64,000 bases of DNA from CAZRIZ01 sp050950465 (GCA_050950465.1 JBMNHQ010000002.1:62001-126000), one strand, 5' to 3'; shown: positions 33,309 to 42,678, numbered from the stretch's first letter. Notes: generated from the sequence alone by a model not told the origin. Program-made: numbers and translations.

Positions 33309-33995
33309 ATGAGTATGATTTTATTCGATCGAGTTTCAAAAATCTACACTGGCGCCAGTGATGCTTCGCTTGACCGAATTAGTTTGCATGTCAAGGCTAA
33401 AGAGTTTGTGATTGTTATTGGAGCGAGTGGTTCGGGTAAGTCAACCTTGCTGAAATTAATTACACGTGAACTTAAACCTAGTTCAGGAAAGATTGTAGTG
33501 GGGGGAATTGACTACGATAATTTAGCTGATCGTTACATCCCTTTGTTGCGTCGTCGGATTGGTGTGGTTTTTCAAGACTTTAAGCTTTTACCACATCGGA
33601 CGGTTTTTGAGAATATTGCTTTTGGGCTAGAAATCGCTGGCCTAAGCAATCGCGAAATCAAGAGTGCTGTACCTAAAGTGATTGATTTAGTTGGTTTAAC
33701 TGGGCAAGAAAAGGCCTTTCCGCATCAGCTATCGGGTGGCGAAAGACAGCGTGTAGCAATTGCGCGAGCAGTAGTGCGTCAACCAAAAATCCTTTTGGCT
33801 GATGAACCGACTGGCAACCTTGACCCAAAACATTCTTGGGATATTGTGAATTTATTAGAGAAAATTAATGAATACGGCACAACGGTGCTTCTAACCACTC
33901 ACAATGTTGAGATTGTTAACAAACTTAAGCGTCGAGTTATAACGATTGATGACGGTAAAATTGCTTCTGACGAATCGGAGGGGACTTATCGATGA
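33309..33995 (+). CDS. ftsE: Cell division ABC transporter ATPase FtsE
   Basis: Cytoplasmic ATPase that, with FtsX, activates peptidoglycan hydrolases at the septum. 228 residues: Walker A GASGSGKSTLLK, Q-loop VVFQDFKLLPHRTVFEN, signature LSGGERQRVAIARA, Walker B ILLADEPTGNLD, H-loop TTHN. An alternative start is the ATG at 33315. It overlaps ftsX by ATGA. Confidence 0.94.
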   Translation: MSMILFDRVSKIYTGASDASLDRISLHVKAKEFVIVIGASGSGKSTLLKLITRELKPSSGKIVVGGIDYDNLADRYIPLLRRRIGVVFQDFKLLPHRTVFENIAFGLEIAGLSNREIKSAVPKVIDLVGLTGQEKAFPHQLSGGERQRVAIARAVVRQPKILLADEPTGNLDPKHSWDIVNLLEKINEYGTTVLLTTHNVEIVNKLKRRVITIDDGKIASDESEGTYR

Positions 33996-34978
33996 AAAAG
34001 CGCTCAGGAAAGGCTGGCCTAAAGACCAAACAAAGCTCAAGACGTCGCTGGATAACTTTTCGACGGATTGTGCGCTATGGTGTTAGTAATTTCTTCCGTA
34101 ACGCTTGGTTGTCAGCTGCTTCAACTCTAATCATGACGGTTGCTTTGATGATAGTGTTAGTGGCGTTAGTGGCGTCAAAAACCTTAACTAGTACAGTTGA
34201 GGTCTTACGTGACACGGTAGAAATGTCGATTTACGTTAAGGGTGATATAGATGAGGGTTCGATTAAGACTATAAAGAACGATTTGGAAAATCTGGGGAGT
34301 GTTAGGGGGGTGCAGTATATTTCTCCTGGGGAGGCTAAACAAGAGACAGCTCAACAGATTGGCTATGACGCAGATACGATTAAGGCTTTTAATTATTCTA
34401 AAAATGTTCTGCCTGGTACGTTTCGTATTCAAGTGGAGGACATCAACGATCCGTCTGAACTAGAGTCATTTGTGGCTGAGAATAAGACTTATCAGAAATT
34501 TGATTCAGGTGATCCGCCATCATTCTCATCAGAGCGACGAATTGCAATTGATCGCATCGCTCAAGTCTCAAAGTTTATTGAAAAGTTTGGCTTGTTGGCA
34601 ATCGGAGTTTTCTTAATTATTGCGATACTATTTGTCTTTAATACAATTCGTATGGCTATATTTAATCGCAAGAGTGAAATTTATATGATGCGCCTAATCG
34701 GTGCTGAGCATAGCTTTATCCGAGGACCATTTATTATTGAGGCAGTTATGACTGGATTGTTTGCTGGGGTAATTTCAACAATTGCTCTTTATGTAATTCT
34801 GTCATTAATCGATCGTGAGCAGGTATTGAACTACGGTATTATGATAGATAAGGCGCTAGATATGATGCACGCCAACTGGCCAATAATCCTAATGGGTGTT
34901 TGTTTACTGGGCTCTGTGGTGGCAATTATCTCCTCGATGTTAGCCACTAGGCGCTATCTCAAGGACCAAGTTGAATAG
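33992..34978 (+). CDS. ftsX: Cell division permease FtsX
   Basis: 328 residues: a basic cytoplasmic N-terminus, a first transmembrane helix near 45-65, a large extracellular loop (about 70-195) that docks the hydrolase, and three C-terminal helices (FtsX/MacB-type fold, with IAILFVFNTIRMAIFNRKSEI). Partner of the preceding FtsE. The next gene encodes a coiled-coil CHAP hydrolase, its likely target. Confidence 0.92.
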   Translation: MKKRSGKAGLKTKQSSRRRWITFRRIVRYGVSNFFRNAWLSAASTLIMTVALMIVLVALVASKTLTSTVEVLRDTVEMSIYVKGDIDEGSIKTIKNDLENLGSVRGVQYISPGEAKQETAQQIGYDADTIKAFNYSKNVLPGTFRIQVEDINDPSELESFVAENKTYQKFDSGDPPSFSSERRIAIDRIAQVSKFIEKFGLLAIGVFLIIAILFVFNTIRMAIFNRKSEIYMMRLIGAEHSFIRGPFIIEAVMTGLFAGVISTIALYVILSLIDREQVLNYGIMIDKALDMMHANWPIILMGVCLLGSVVAIISSMLATRRYLKDQVE

Positions 34979-34996
34979 TTTTGTTTTTATTTTGTA

Positions 34997-35026
34997 TTGA
35001 CAAACATAAGTGGTTTGTAGTATAAT
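34997..35026 (+). promoter_or_regulatory. Consensus promoter of the CHAP hydrolase gene
   Basis: TTGACA (34997-35002), 18-nt spacer, TATAAT (35021-35026): both hexamers perfect. Leader of about 50 nt to the ATG at 35083. Confidence 0.88.
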
Positions 35027-35082
35027 GGAAGCATAGTATTAGCCTGATTATTGCTAGCTAGTAGTATAAAGGTTTGGAATAA

Positions 35083-36222
35083 ATGAAACAAAAACAGTCA
35101 AGCAACACAAAATCACCATCCTTATCTAAATCGACTCTATCAGTCGTAGCTTTGGTGTTGTTGATTGGCAGTAGTATAGTCTATTCGAATACCGTCAAAG
35201 CCAATAGCTACGAGGCGCAAATAAAGGCTTTACGTGACCAAAATAAGCAATATGAGGCACGAGCAGCAGAGCTTAGGGTTTATGCCGGCAGTCTATCTGA
35301 GGAGATTGCTCGGCTGGATGCTGAAAAACGCGTTATCTTAGAGCAGATTGCTGCAACCACAAAGCGTCTAGAAGAGTTAGCGGCTGATATCACACAGGCT
35401 GAAAAGGATATTGAGTCTAATCAAGAGGCTCTTGGTATAGTCATTAAAGATATGTATATGGCGAGTCAGATTACGCCATTAGAGCGCCTAGCTAGCAGTA
35501 AGACTATTTCTGATTACATTGATGAAGAGACTCAGCGTAGCAATATGCAGCGTGCGCTGGTTGATAAAGTTGATGAAATTGATGCTCGAAAAAAAGAATT
35601 AGAAGAAAAGAAAAAAGAATCCGAGCAGGTTTTAATTAGTCAGCAGTCGCAGCGTGATGATTTAGCTGCTAAAGAGGCCGAAAAGAATCGAATCTTAGCT
35701 GAGACTAAGGGGCAGGAGGCTAGCTATAAGGCCTTAGCTGACGAGAATAATAATCGAATTTCAGAATTAAGAGCAGCGCAAGAAGAGGAGATGCGTCGGG
35801 CGGCTCAGAGAGGCGGTTTCAATGTTCCGACTGGTGAAATTGGTGGCGGTGGTTATCCCGCTGTTTGGGCATACGCACCAATTGACAGTATGATTGACTC
35901 GTGGGGGCTTTATAATCGCGAATGTGTAAGTTACGCAGCTTGGAAAGTTTGGAGTACTGGTCGCTTTGTGCCACACTTTAGGGGCATGGGACATGCCTAC
36001 CAGTGGGTAGCCACCACATCTCGTCACGGTATTCCGAATGGTCGTACGCCAAAGGAGGGTTCGGTAGCTTATTGGGCAGTTGGCACTTACGGTCATGTAA
36101 TGTATGTTGAGAAGCTAAATGGCGATGGCACAATGTGGGTTAGTGACTACAACTGGAATCGCGACGGCGCCTATCACTATTACAAACGCTCAACAGCTGG
36201 ATTGACGTATATTTATTTCTAA
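35083..36222 (+). CDS. PcsB-like secreted peptidoglycan hydrolase (coiled coil plus CHAP)
   Basis: Signal peptide with likely cleavage after TVKA (residue 40), a long coiled coil (about 43-245; Glu/Lys/Ala-rich), then a CHAP amidase/endopeptidase domain with catalytic Cys281 (NRECVSYAAW) and His in GHVMYVE. This is the PcsB/CwlO-type layout, whose coiled coil is controlled by FtsEX. The gene immediately follows ftsEX but has its own strong promoter and terminator. Confidence 0.9.
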   Translation: MKQKQSSNTKSPSLSKSTLSVVALVLLIGSSIVYSNTVKANSYEAQIKALRDQNKQYEARAAELRVYAGSLSEEIARLDAEKRVILEQIAATTKRLEELAADITQAEKDIESNQEALGIVIKDMYMASQITPLERLASSKTISDYIDEETQRSNMQRALVDKVDEIDARKKELEEKKKESEQVLISQQSQRDDLAAKEAEKNRILAETKGQEASYKALADENNNRISELRAAQEEEMRRAAQRGGFNVPTGEIGGGGYPAVWAYAPIDSMIDSWGLYNRECVSYAAWKVWSTGRFVPHFRGMGHAYQWVATTSRHGIPNGRTPKEGSVAYWAVGTYGHVMYVEKLNGDGTMWVSDYNWNRDGAYHYYKRSTAGLTYIYF

Positions 36223-36236
36223 AGTAATAACCTTTC

Positions 36237-36267
36237 AAAACGAGAGCGTAAAGACGTTCTCGTTTTT
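36237..36267 (+). terminator. Rho-independent terminator of the CHAP hydrolase gene
   Basis: AAAACGAGAGCGT (36237-36249) / ACGTTCTCGTTTT (36254-36266) pair over 13 bp with one G-T wobble, then a T-run. Confidence 0.88.
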
Positions 36268-36291
36268 AGTTAAGCTTGAGCTTATTGATGA

Positions 36292-36297
36292 TATAAT
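36292..36297 (+). promoter_or_regulatory. -10 box of the S41 protease gene
   Basis: TATAAT about 53 nt before the GTG at 36350 (83 nt before the ATG at 36380). No clear -35. Confidence 0.5.
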
Positions 36298-36349
36298 ATA
36301 GGAATGTAAACATTTAAGTGGAAAGAAAGTAGGTTTTCTTTTCGAGAAT

Positions 36350-37585
36350 GTGAATATTATACGGAGCATAGTGTCTTATATGGATGAAAAACAAATAGAG
36401 GTGATGCGAAAGCGTTGGCAGAAGCAGATTAGGATTAATTATTTTATTATTGCGATTTTTGCCTTGGTTATAGGTGTGGCCTTAGGATTTAATAAAGAAC
36501 AGTTATTGCCTGCTTTCATGCTTAAAGAAGCAAGCGATGTTCCAGATTGGTCACTACTGGAGCGAGTTTATAGGAAGATTAGTAAAGATTATGATGGTAA
36601 GATTGATAAATCTACCTTAGTTGAATACAGTGCTAAGGGTTTAGTTGCTGGCTTAGACGATGAACACTCAGTTTATATGACTAAGGATGAGGCTAAAAGA
36701 TTCAAAGAGGATTTGACCGGTGAAATTGGTGGCGGAATTGGTGCCGAAATTGGTATACGTGATGGTAACTTAACTGTTGTTAGGCCACTTAAAAATAATC
36801 CAGCAGTTAGAGCTGGTGTCGAGGCGGGCGATGTAATTTTAAAGGTGGATGATGAGGATGTGACTGGACAGGCATTAGAGCCGGTTATAATGCGCATCCG
36901 AGGTGAGCCGGGTACTGATGTTAAGTTAACTCTATATCGAATCAATCATAACGAACCGATTGAAATATCGATTAAGCGTGAGATTGTTGACAACCCGAGT
37001 GTTGAACTTGATTTTTATGATAACATTGCTATTGTGACGGTTTATCGTTTCGATGAAGGTACAGTTGGCTTAATGCGTAAGGCTATTAATCAGTTGAAAC
37101 AAAATGAGGCGAAGGGAGTAATCTTGGATTTACGTGATAATGGTGGTGGTGTCTTGACGGCGGCTCAGGGGGTAGCAGGGATGTGGATTGATGGACAAGT
37201 GGTTTTGACACAGAAGCGCTTTAGTGAAGTAGTAGAAACGATTTATGCCCCATCAGGTCAGGCGGAGCTAAAGAATACACCCACTATTGTTTTAATTAAT
37301 GAAAATAGTGCTAGTGCTAGCGAAATCTTAGCGGCAGCCCTTAGAGATTACAATAAAGCTCAATTGGTTGGAGTGAAAACTTATGGTAAGGGTAGTGTTC
37401 AGGAGCTGGTTAGTATGGCCGGTGGTGGTCAATTAAAACTAACGGTGGCGCATTGGTTCACCGCTAAAGATGCTACGATTGAAAAAGCTGGAATCGAGCC
37501 TGATATTGAAATAGAGCGTCAGGATGATGAACAAAAGACAGGAAAGGACTCTCAACTAGAAAAAGCTTTAGATTTGCTGCGGTAG
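36350..37585 (+). CDS. ctpA: S41-family C-terminal processing protease
   Basis: Membrane-anchored Tsp/CtpA-type protease acting outside the cytoplasm. One transmembrane helix (about residues 31-50), a PDZ domain (about 120-200, with NPAVRAGVEAGDVILKVD) and the S41 core with the catalytic Ser in INENSASASEILAAAL and Lys in KTYGKGSVQE. 411 residues from the GTG at 36350; an ATG at 36380 is an equally possible start. In other bacteria such enzymes process PBPs or wall hydrolases, which fits the adjacent CHAP hydrolase gene. Confidence 0.9.
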   Translation: MNIIRSIVSYMDEKQIEVMRKRWQKQIRINYFIIAIFALVIGVALGFNKEQLLPAFMLKEASDVPDWSLLERVYRKISKDYDGKIDKSTLVEYSAKGLVAGLDDEHSVYMTKDEAKRFKEDLTGEIGGGIGAEIGIRDGNLTVVRPLKNNPAVRAGVEAGDVILKVDDEDVTGQALEPVIMRIRGEPGTDVKLTLYRINHNEPIEISIKREIVDNPSVELDFYDNIAIVTVYRFDEGTVGLMRKAINQLKQNEAKGVILDLRDNGGGVLTAAQGVAGMWIDGQVVLTQKRFSEVVETIYAPSGQAELKNTPTIVLINENSASASEILAAALRDYNKAQLVGVKTYGKGSVQELVSMAGGGQLKLTVAHWFTAKDATIEKAGIEPDIEIERQDDEQKTGKDSQLEKALDLLR

Positions 37586-37626
37586 TACTTGTGGTAATTT
37601 AGAAAAATTAGTAAGATGGAGGTATT

Positions 37627-38001
37627 ATGGCAAAAAAGATTTTATTAGTAGAGGATGACATCGCCTTAGCAACAGTTTATCGAACTAGGTTAGAGCTGGA
37701 GGGGTTTGAGGTTAAGGAGGTACACGATGGAGAAAAGGCTTTAAGTGCAGCCTTGGATTATCAGCCAGACTTAATTGTACTGGATGTTATGATGCCACGG
37801 GTGTCGGGCTTTGATGTACTCGATATTTTACGTAATACGCCAGAAACGGCCAATATTAAAATTGTAATGTTGACAGCTCTAAGTCAAGACAAGGACAAAG
37901 AAAGGGCGCAGAGTCTGGGGGCAGACGACTATTTAGTTAAGTCCCAGGTTGTTATTAGCGATGTGGTTTCGCGTGTAAAACATCATCTTGGTGTTGAGTA
38001 G
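37627..38001 (+). CDS. Single-domain response regulator (CheY-like)
   Basis: 124 residues, receiver domain only: acidic pair VEDD, phospho-acceptor Asp in LIVLDVMMP, Thr in VMLTALS, conserved Lys in DDYLVKS. No output domain, so it acts by protein contact. AGATGGAGG site before the ATG. No kinase gene is adjacent; one occurs at 44717. Confidence 0.9.
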   Translation: MAKKILLVEDDIALATVYRTRLELEGFEVKEVHDGEKALSAALDYQPDLIVLDVMMPRVSGFDVLDILRNTPETANIKIVMLTALSQDKDKERAQSLGADDYLVKSQVVISDVVSRVKHHLGVE

Positions 38002-38022
38002 GATATTCAAATAAAAACAGTC

Positions 38023-38048
38023 AACCCGTGCTGATAGTGCGGGTTTTT
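38023..38048 (+). terminator. Rho-independent terminator after the response regulator
   Basis: AACCCGTGC (38023-38031) pairs with GTGCGGGTT (38037-38045) including two G-T wobbles, loop TGATA-like, followed by a T-run. Confidence 0.75.
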
Positions 38049-38053
38049 GATGA

Positions 38054-38059
38054 TATAAT
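38054..38059 (+). promoter_or_regulatory. -10 box of rnhA, leaderless
   Basis: TATAAT 10 nt before the ATG at 38070. The frame extends upstream to 38028, but that start would lie inside the preceding terminator. Confidence 0.6.
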
Positions 38060-38069
38060 AGTTGGAGAT

Positions 38070-38507
38070 ATGTTAACTTTTTACACTGATGGGTCGGCTA
38101 GTCCTAATCCTGGTCCGGGCGGATATGCTGTAATTGATGGTAATGGTCAGCCGCTAGTTTTAGGTCGCGAAAAACAAACGACTAATATCCGTATGGAGGC
38201 AATGGCACTTATCGAGGCCTTGAGGTTGGCAAAGGGGCGACCTTGTCAGATCTTCACTGATAGTGAATTCTGGCTAAACGTCCTCACTAAATGGGCCAAG
38301 GACTGGGAGGCTAATGATTGGCGCAAAAAGAAGGGGGAGATAAAGAATCTCGATTTGGTGCAGGAGGCCTATGGGCTTTATAATGACTCTCAGGCGACCT
38401 TGATTTGGGTACGTGGGCACGCTAATAATAAGTTAAACGAATTAGTTGATGATTGGGCTAATCGGGCCCGAAAAGGAGCAAAAATCGATGAAAAAGATTG
38501 CCGTTAA
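38070..38507 (+). CDS. rnhA: Ribonuclease HI
   Basis: Degrades RNA in RNA-DNA hybrids. 145 residues from the ATG at 38070. All four catalytic acids are visible: Asp in FYTDGSASPNPGPGGYA, Glu in IRMEAMALIEAL, Asp in IFTDSEFW, Asp in LVDDWANRA. Its 3' end overlaps the next gene by 20 nt. Confidence 0.93.
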   Translation: MLTFYTDGSASPNPGPGGYAVIDGNGQPLVLGREKQTTNIRMEAMALIEALRLAKGRPCQIFTDSEFWLNVLTKWAKDWEANDWRKKKGEIKNLDLVQEAYGLYNDSQATLIWVRGHANNKLNELVDDWANRARKGAKIDEKDCR

Positions 38508-39030
38508 AGTAGAATTAACCGATCGTGGTAAAGCAACTTTGCCATTAAAATATGCTGGTAGAAAATTTGGTCCTGAGTTTAAAGAGTTTGATCGCGTTTT
38601 TTTACCGATGAACTATAAAGCGGCTTATGGTAGTGCTACTAAATCCCCCAAGCTGATTATTCGAACCACAACAGCCAATAAAAAAGACACTCATCAGTTA
38701 GTTTTTAAACGCCTCATGAGTGATAATACTGTGATCTATTACCACACTCAAGTTTTCGATCACGTTCAATTAGCACATATTGTGACTCATATTGGTTACG
38801 AATTTTATGGCCAAGTTAATAAAATTCGCAGTCAGGTTCTAGCGGGAGATATTTTAATCAGTCTGGACACAATTGATGATCACGAAACTTACTATTTAAA
38901 GATAGAACGTACTTTACCAGACGATGCTTGGGGCGATGTGCAAGAGCTGGAGGATATTTTAACTAGTTTAGACTTGGATCACATGAGACGTGTTCAGGAA
39001 TATATTGAAATTGAAAAGAGGAAGGGTTAA
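38488..39030 (+). CDS. Hypothetical protein, possibly CYTH-like
   Basis: 180 residues from the ATG at 38488, which has AAAAGGAG upstream; the longer frame to 38446 is unlikely. It is soluble, with alternating strands, early KVELTDRGK and late ISLDTIDDHETYYLKIER segments. The last resembles the end of CYTH/triphosphate-tunnel proteins (vsLD-glG-FlEiE), but the Glu-x-Glu N-terminal signature is not clear. It overlaps rnhA and is followed 2 nt later by the DUF4868-like gene, so the pair is probably cotranslated. Confidence 0.65.
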   Translation: MKKIAVKVELTDRGKATLPLKYAGRKFGPEFKEFDRVFLPMNYKAAYGSATKSPKLIIRTTTANKKDTHQLVFKRLMSDNTVIYYHTQVFDHVQLAHIVTHIGYEFYGQVNKIRSQVLAGDILISLDTIDDHETYYLKIERTLPDDAWGDVQELEDILTSLDLDHMRRVQEYIEIEKRKG

Positions 39031-39032
39031 AT

Positions 39033-40019
39033 ATGACAGGTAAAAGTAGTAAAACCAGTAAGTTCGATTTGTTTAGTTGGGCTAATTTAGCTGAGCAGCA
39101 CAAGAAAGACTTTGGCATTGAGATATACATATTCAATCGCTTTTTTACGCCATTTCGTTTGAACCTCAGTAAAGAAATTATTAATCAGGCTAAGACTATA
39201 TTTTTGTATGACCTGATCAATTCTGTTAACCAGGGGGCAGAAACTGGCTTAAGTGTAATACCCTATGAAATTATTGACAAAACTAAGGATGTGGTACTAA
39301 CTACTTCTCTAGATGAGGTAGAACGAGCAGGTTATCTGTTAGATTTTTTAAACAATCGTCAGAACGAGATTGCCGACTATTCTTTCGAAGAATATGGCTT
39401 TAAGATTAAGGGCGTGGTGGCGCGAGTTGAGCCACCGGTCGAATCTGGCATGGAGCCGTTTTTTATTACCAAGGGGTTGTCAGTATCGCAAACCGTTAGT
39501 GGCCCAACAGCTTGGCAGTTAAATGTTAATAAGGCCGAATCTTTGAGTAGCGATGTGGCATTAAAAATGCCTTTAGATAACCAAGCACTGTTTATTGGGC
39601 GGCAGATTTTTGTCTTTAGTCCGCTAAAGTTTGAACGATTATTTAGTTATGATTATCAAAAGACTATGATTGCGGAAGCTAAGATTAAAGCAATCGAAGA
39701 AAAATATAGTCTAGTGTTGCCAGATGGTTTAACAATCCAGACCTTGGCGCGTGAACGCAAGCGCACTTTAACTAAATTGCAAAAACTAGAGTTGCCAGAG
39801 ATGAGTCAAAAAGAACTGATTGAATATGCTGATATTATGCAGCTAGAGCTAATGACTGATGAGAACGGGGCAATCATTATTATGGATGGCAATGACCTAG
39901 ATATGTTTCTGGGCTTGCTTAACGAAGACTATATGTTAGCATCGGTCACTAATAAGCGTTATGAGGTTTTATCTAAGAAGGTTATGGGCGAACCGGAAGG
40001 TGAGCCGCCACGAGGTTAA
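39033..40019 (+). CDS. Hypothetical protein resembling DUF4868 (KwaB-like)
   Basis: 328 residues, soluble. The C-terminal half has the order I remember for DUF4868: an FSPLKFERLFSYD element, a helical stretch with ERKRTLTKLQKL, then MDGNDLDMFLGLLNEDYM and SVTNKRYEVLSKK at the end. KwaB of the Kiwa anti-phage system belongs to this family. The KwaA membrane partner is not present; the neighbour at 38488 is soluble. The context is housekeeping, not a defence island. Family assignment is from recall of pattern only. Confidence 0.45.
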   Translation: MTGKSSKTSKFDLFSWANLAEQHKKDFGIEIYIFNRFFTPFRLNLSKEIINQAKTIFLYDLINSVNQGAETGLSVIPYEIIDKTKDVVLTTSLDEVERAGYLLDFLNNRQNEIADYSFEEYGFKIKGVVARVEPPVESGMEPFFITKGLSVSQTVSGPTAWQLNVNKAESLSSDVALKMPLDNQALFIGRQIFVFSPLKFERLFSYDYQKTMIAEAKIKAIEEKYSLVLPDGLTIQTLARERKRTLTKLQKLELPEMSQKELIEYADIMQLELMTDENGAIIIMDGNDLDMFLGLLNEDYMLASVTNKRYEVLSKKVMGEPEGEPPRG

Positions 40020-40040
40020 TTTAGGATAGGTGATTAAACA

Positions 40041-41078
40041 ATGAAATATCAAATATTTACTCCAACTGAGGTCAAAATTGCCGTGATTGGTGGTGGTACG
40101 GGTAGTTTTACTCTGTTATCAGCTTTGAAAAACCACACTAGCCAAATCGCTGCGTTGGTTAATATGGTAGACGACGGGGGATCGACTGGCGTTCTTAGAG
40201 ATGAGCTAGGGGTTTTGCCACCCGGTGATGTTAGGCAGTGTTTAGTAGCACTGTCACGTACACCAGAAGTGCGCGATTTGTTTAATTATCGTTTTGATTC
40301 TGGTTCAATGGAGGGGCATTCCTTCGGCAACATCTTTCTTTCAGCCTTAGAGAAAATGAACGGCGATTTTGCTGGGGGAGTTAAGGTTGCTAGTCGAGTT
40401 CTAAATATTGTTGGGACTGTGGAGCCAATTACGTTAACCAATACAGCTTTAGCAGCGGAATTTGGCGGTAAAGTAATCCACGGTCAATATAATATAGAAA
40501 TGTCAGACTTTAAGGGAGAAAAACCAAAGTTGTGGCTAGAGCCAAGAGCAGAGGTTAACCTGCGTGCTTTGGCAGCAATTGAGCAGGCTGATGTGGTAGT
40601 AATTGCACCAGGAAGTCTATATTATAGCTTAGCGCCAGCATTGATTGTGCCAGGGGTAGGTGAGGCTTTGGCTAAGACTCAGGCATTAATTATTCAAGTT
40701 TGCAATCTTAATAACAAACCTGGCCACACTGATGGTTTTCAGGTGGTGGACTACGCAACAGAAATCGAGCGTTTTATTGGTCAGCCAGTTATAGATTATG
40801 TGCTCTATAACACAGAGAAGCCGAGTCGAGAACTGCTTAAAAAATATGCTAAAGAGGGCGAACTCCCAGTCGATTATAAGATAAAAGATCTAGAGAGACA
40901 GCACTATAGAGCTGTGGGAAAAAATTTACTGTCTAGTCAAATTTGGCAGAGTAGTGCAAAATCTGATTCAATGGCAGCTCAGCGAACACTAATTCGTCAC
41001 GACTCGGAAATGGTCGCTCAGGCTATATTAGACATATATAAGAATTGGTTAGTGTCTAAAACAAATACACAAAAATAG
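40041..41078 (+). CDS. yvcK: YvcK/CofD-like protein (gluconeogenesis factor family)
   Basis: UDP-sugar-binding regulator needed in other bacteria for growth on gluconeogenic carbon and for normal cell shape. 345 residues with VIGGGTGSFTLLSALK at the N-terminus, MVDDGGSTGVLRDELGVLPPGDVRQCLVAL, and EGHSFGNIFLSALEKMNGDF, all diagnostic. In monoderms it usually sits with rapZ and whiA; neither is here. Confidence 0.9.
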   Translation: MKYQIFTPTEVKIAVIGGGTGSFTLLSALKNHTSQIAALVNMVDDGGSTGVLRDELGVLPPGDVRQCLVALSRTPEVRDLFNYRFDSGSMEGHSFGNIFLSALEKMNGDFAGGVKVASRVLNIVGTVEPITLTNTALAAEFGGKVIHGQYNIEMSDFKGEKPKLWLEPRAEVNLRALAAIEQADVVVIAPGSLYYSLAPALIVPGVGEALAKTQALIIQVCNLNNKPGHTDGFQVVDYATEIERFIGQPVIDYVLYNTEKPSRELLKKYAKEGELPVDYKIKDLERQHYRAVGKNLLSSQIWQSSAKSDSMAAQRTLIRHDSEMVAQAILDIYKNWLVSKTNTQK

Positions 41079-41112
41079 CTTGAGAGCAGACTATTTTGAA
41101 TTGTTTTTGATT

Positions 41113-41385
41113 TTATTCAACTACAACTTGAGTTCGTGGTACGGTTCGGCCAGTGAAACGAGTTTTCTTGACCTCTTTGAAATTAACCACGCCATCTTTA
41201 GCAGCGTGAATAGTAAAGTTCTTACTCATATAGGTGCCATCACCTGCAATTTTGTTTGAGCCAACCTGTCGAACAATAACTTCGCCAGCCTTAACTTTTT
41301 CACCAGCAAAACGCTTAACTCCAAGTCTTTGACCTGGATTGTTGTGGACGTTTTTACTTGATCCACCAGCTTTTACGGTTGCCAT
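41113..41385 (-). CDS. rpmA: Ribosomal protein L27
   Basis: Large-subunit protein whose N-terminus reaches the peptidyl-transferase centre. 90 residues; starts MATVKAGGSSKNVHNNPGQR then LGVKRFAGEKVKAGEVIVRQ. No cleavable N-terminal extension of the Firmicutes type. A GAGGAG site lies upstream of the ATG. It is usually paired with rplU, which is not adjacent here. Confidence 0.94.
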   Translation of the reverse strand: MATVKAGGSSKNVHNNPGQRLGVKRFAGEKVKAGEVIVRQVGSNKIAGDGTYMSKNFTIHAAKDGVVNFKEVKKTRFTGRTVPRTQVVVE

Positions 41386-41467
41386 CTAAATTTACTCCTC
41401 GTGTGTTGATTATGTGATAATTAATACAATAAAACTTTGTACATTTTACATTATTTTATCTAATCGG

Positions 41468-42643
41468 TCAACTATTTTCTGGCGTCAGAACTAGTAATCG
41501 TCGAGCGACTGACTGGCTAGGGCGAAAATAAATCAGGTCTGCGTTTTTAACTGTTTTAAATGATTTGTAGCGAAAACCTAATTTTTGGAGTTGCTTAGGT
41601 TGGATTAAATGTAGGTCGGTGTACTTACCGTTTGGATCAAGCCAGGCGGGAACCGCCAAACAAATTTGACTATTCGCTGGAATTTGTTGGCGCAGGTTCT
41701 TCAAAAATTTGGCTATAATAGGCTCGACTAGATTTTTTTCGACCGTAATTTGATTTAGGTTGGGCGGTGACCCAAAAGGTTTTCCTAAATAGGTCTCACT
41801 GGCAATACAATCGAAATGTGGCCATTTAGTTTGAGTAGCATCACCGACTAAAAGTTTGGCTTTGTCTAAATCCTGCGAAAGCCATTTTAGGTTTTGGCGC
41901 GAGTAGTTAACCATACGTGGTTCAATATCGCTGCCAACTATATTAAAACCAAGCAGGTGAGCTTCTTGCAGAATGACGCCCGTGCCACAAAAGGGGTCAA
42001 GTAGAGTGAGTTTCTGATTTAAACTAGCTGGCTTCGGGCGGGATAAATTAATGATAATCTGCGCTAGTTTAGGCGGCAACATACCGACTTTACTATCGCG
42101 CTTAGGGCGCCTCTGGTCGCGGTCGCGATAAGCTGATATATTTTGTGTACCAATACCACACCCAACTAGGACTTGATTTTGATAGCTAGTAATAATGATC
42201 TCGATTTTCTTAGAACTTTTACCCAATCGGTTATGATATGAAGAGGCGGTAGAAATTACCAATTGATTAGTAGGCAGTAATCTTACGCTAACTCCTGACT
42301 TCTTTAGAGTAAGCTTTATTTTCATAGCTAGACTACGCAATAATTTTAATGGAATTTGATCACCGTACCAACTAAATCCTAAAGTGATTTTTCCTTGATT
42401 GCTTGGAATGTTTTCTAAACAGACTTTCTGAATGCTTTTTAGGTTTTGTTGGAGTGATTTACCCACAAATTCAGCTTTTAGATGTGCTAATTTTAAAATT
42501 CCTCCAAAGTGATCGATGTTGGCATGACCGATATCAATAAGGGCAACATCAGTGCTAAAACGAGTTACTAAATCACTACCGAAATAATTTTCTAGCTCAG
42601 CTAATGACAACTCAGGCTGTCGTCCTAAAATAGCAATTAACAT
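41468..42643 (-). CDS. TRM11/UPF0020-type RNA methyltransferase
   Basis: 391 residues. The C-terminal Rossmann domain has motif I in LLDPFCGTGVILQEAHLLG, a following acidic strand (IVGSDIEPRMVNYS) and, where NPPY normally stands, CIASETYLGKPFG. The N-terminal ~170 residues could be a THUMP-like RNA-binding region. It resembles archaeal and eukaryotic Trm11/Trm-G10 enzymes that methylate tRNA guanosine-10. The substrate is inferred only. Divergent from xseA. Confidence 0.75.
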   Translation of the reverse strand: MLIAILGRQPELSLAELENYFGSDLVTRFSTDVALIDIGHANIDHFGGILKLAHLKAEFVGKSLQQNLKSIQKVCLENIPSNQGKITLGFSWYGDQIPLKLLRSLAMKIKLTLKKSGVSVRLLPTNQLVISTASSYHNRLGKSSKKIEIIITSYQNQVLVGCGIGTQNISAYRDRDQRRPKRDSKVGMLPPKLAQIIINLSRPKPASLNQKLTLLDPFCGTGVILQEAHLLGFNIVGSDIEPRMVNYSRQNLKWLSQDLDKAKLLVGDATQTKWPHFDCIASETYLGKPFGSPPNLNQITVEKNLVEPIIAKFLKNLRQQIPANSQICLAVPAWLDPNGKYTDLHLIQPKQLQKLGFRYKSFKTVKNADLIYFRPSQSVARRLLVLTPENS

Positions 42644-42678
42644 ACCTCAAGTATATCATTTGCAAGATGTTTTGGTGC

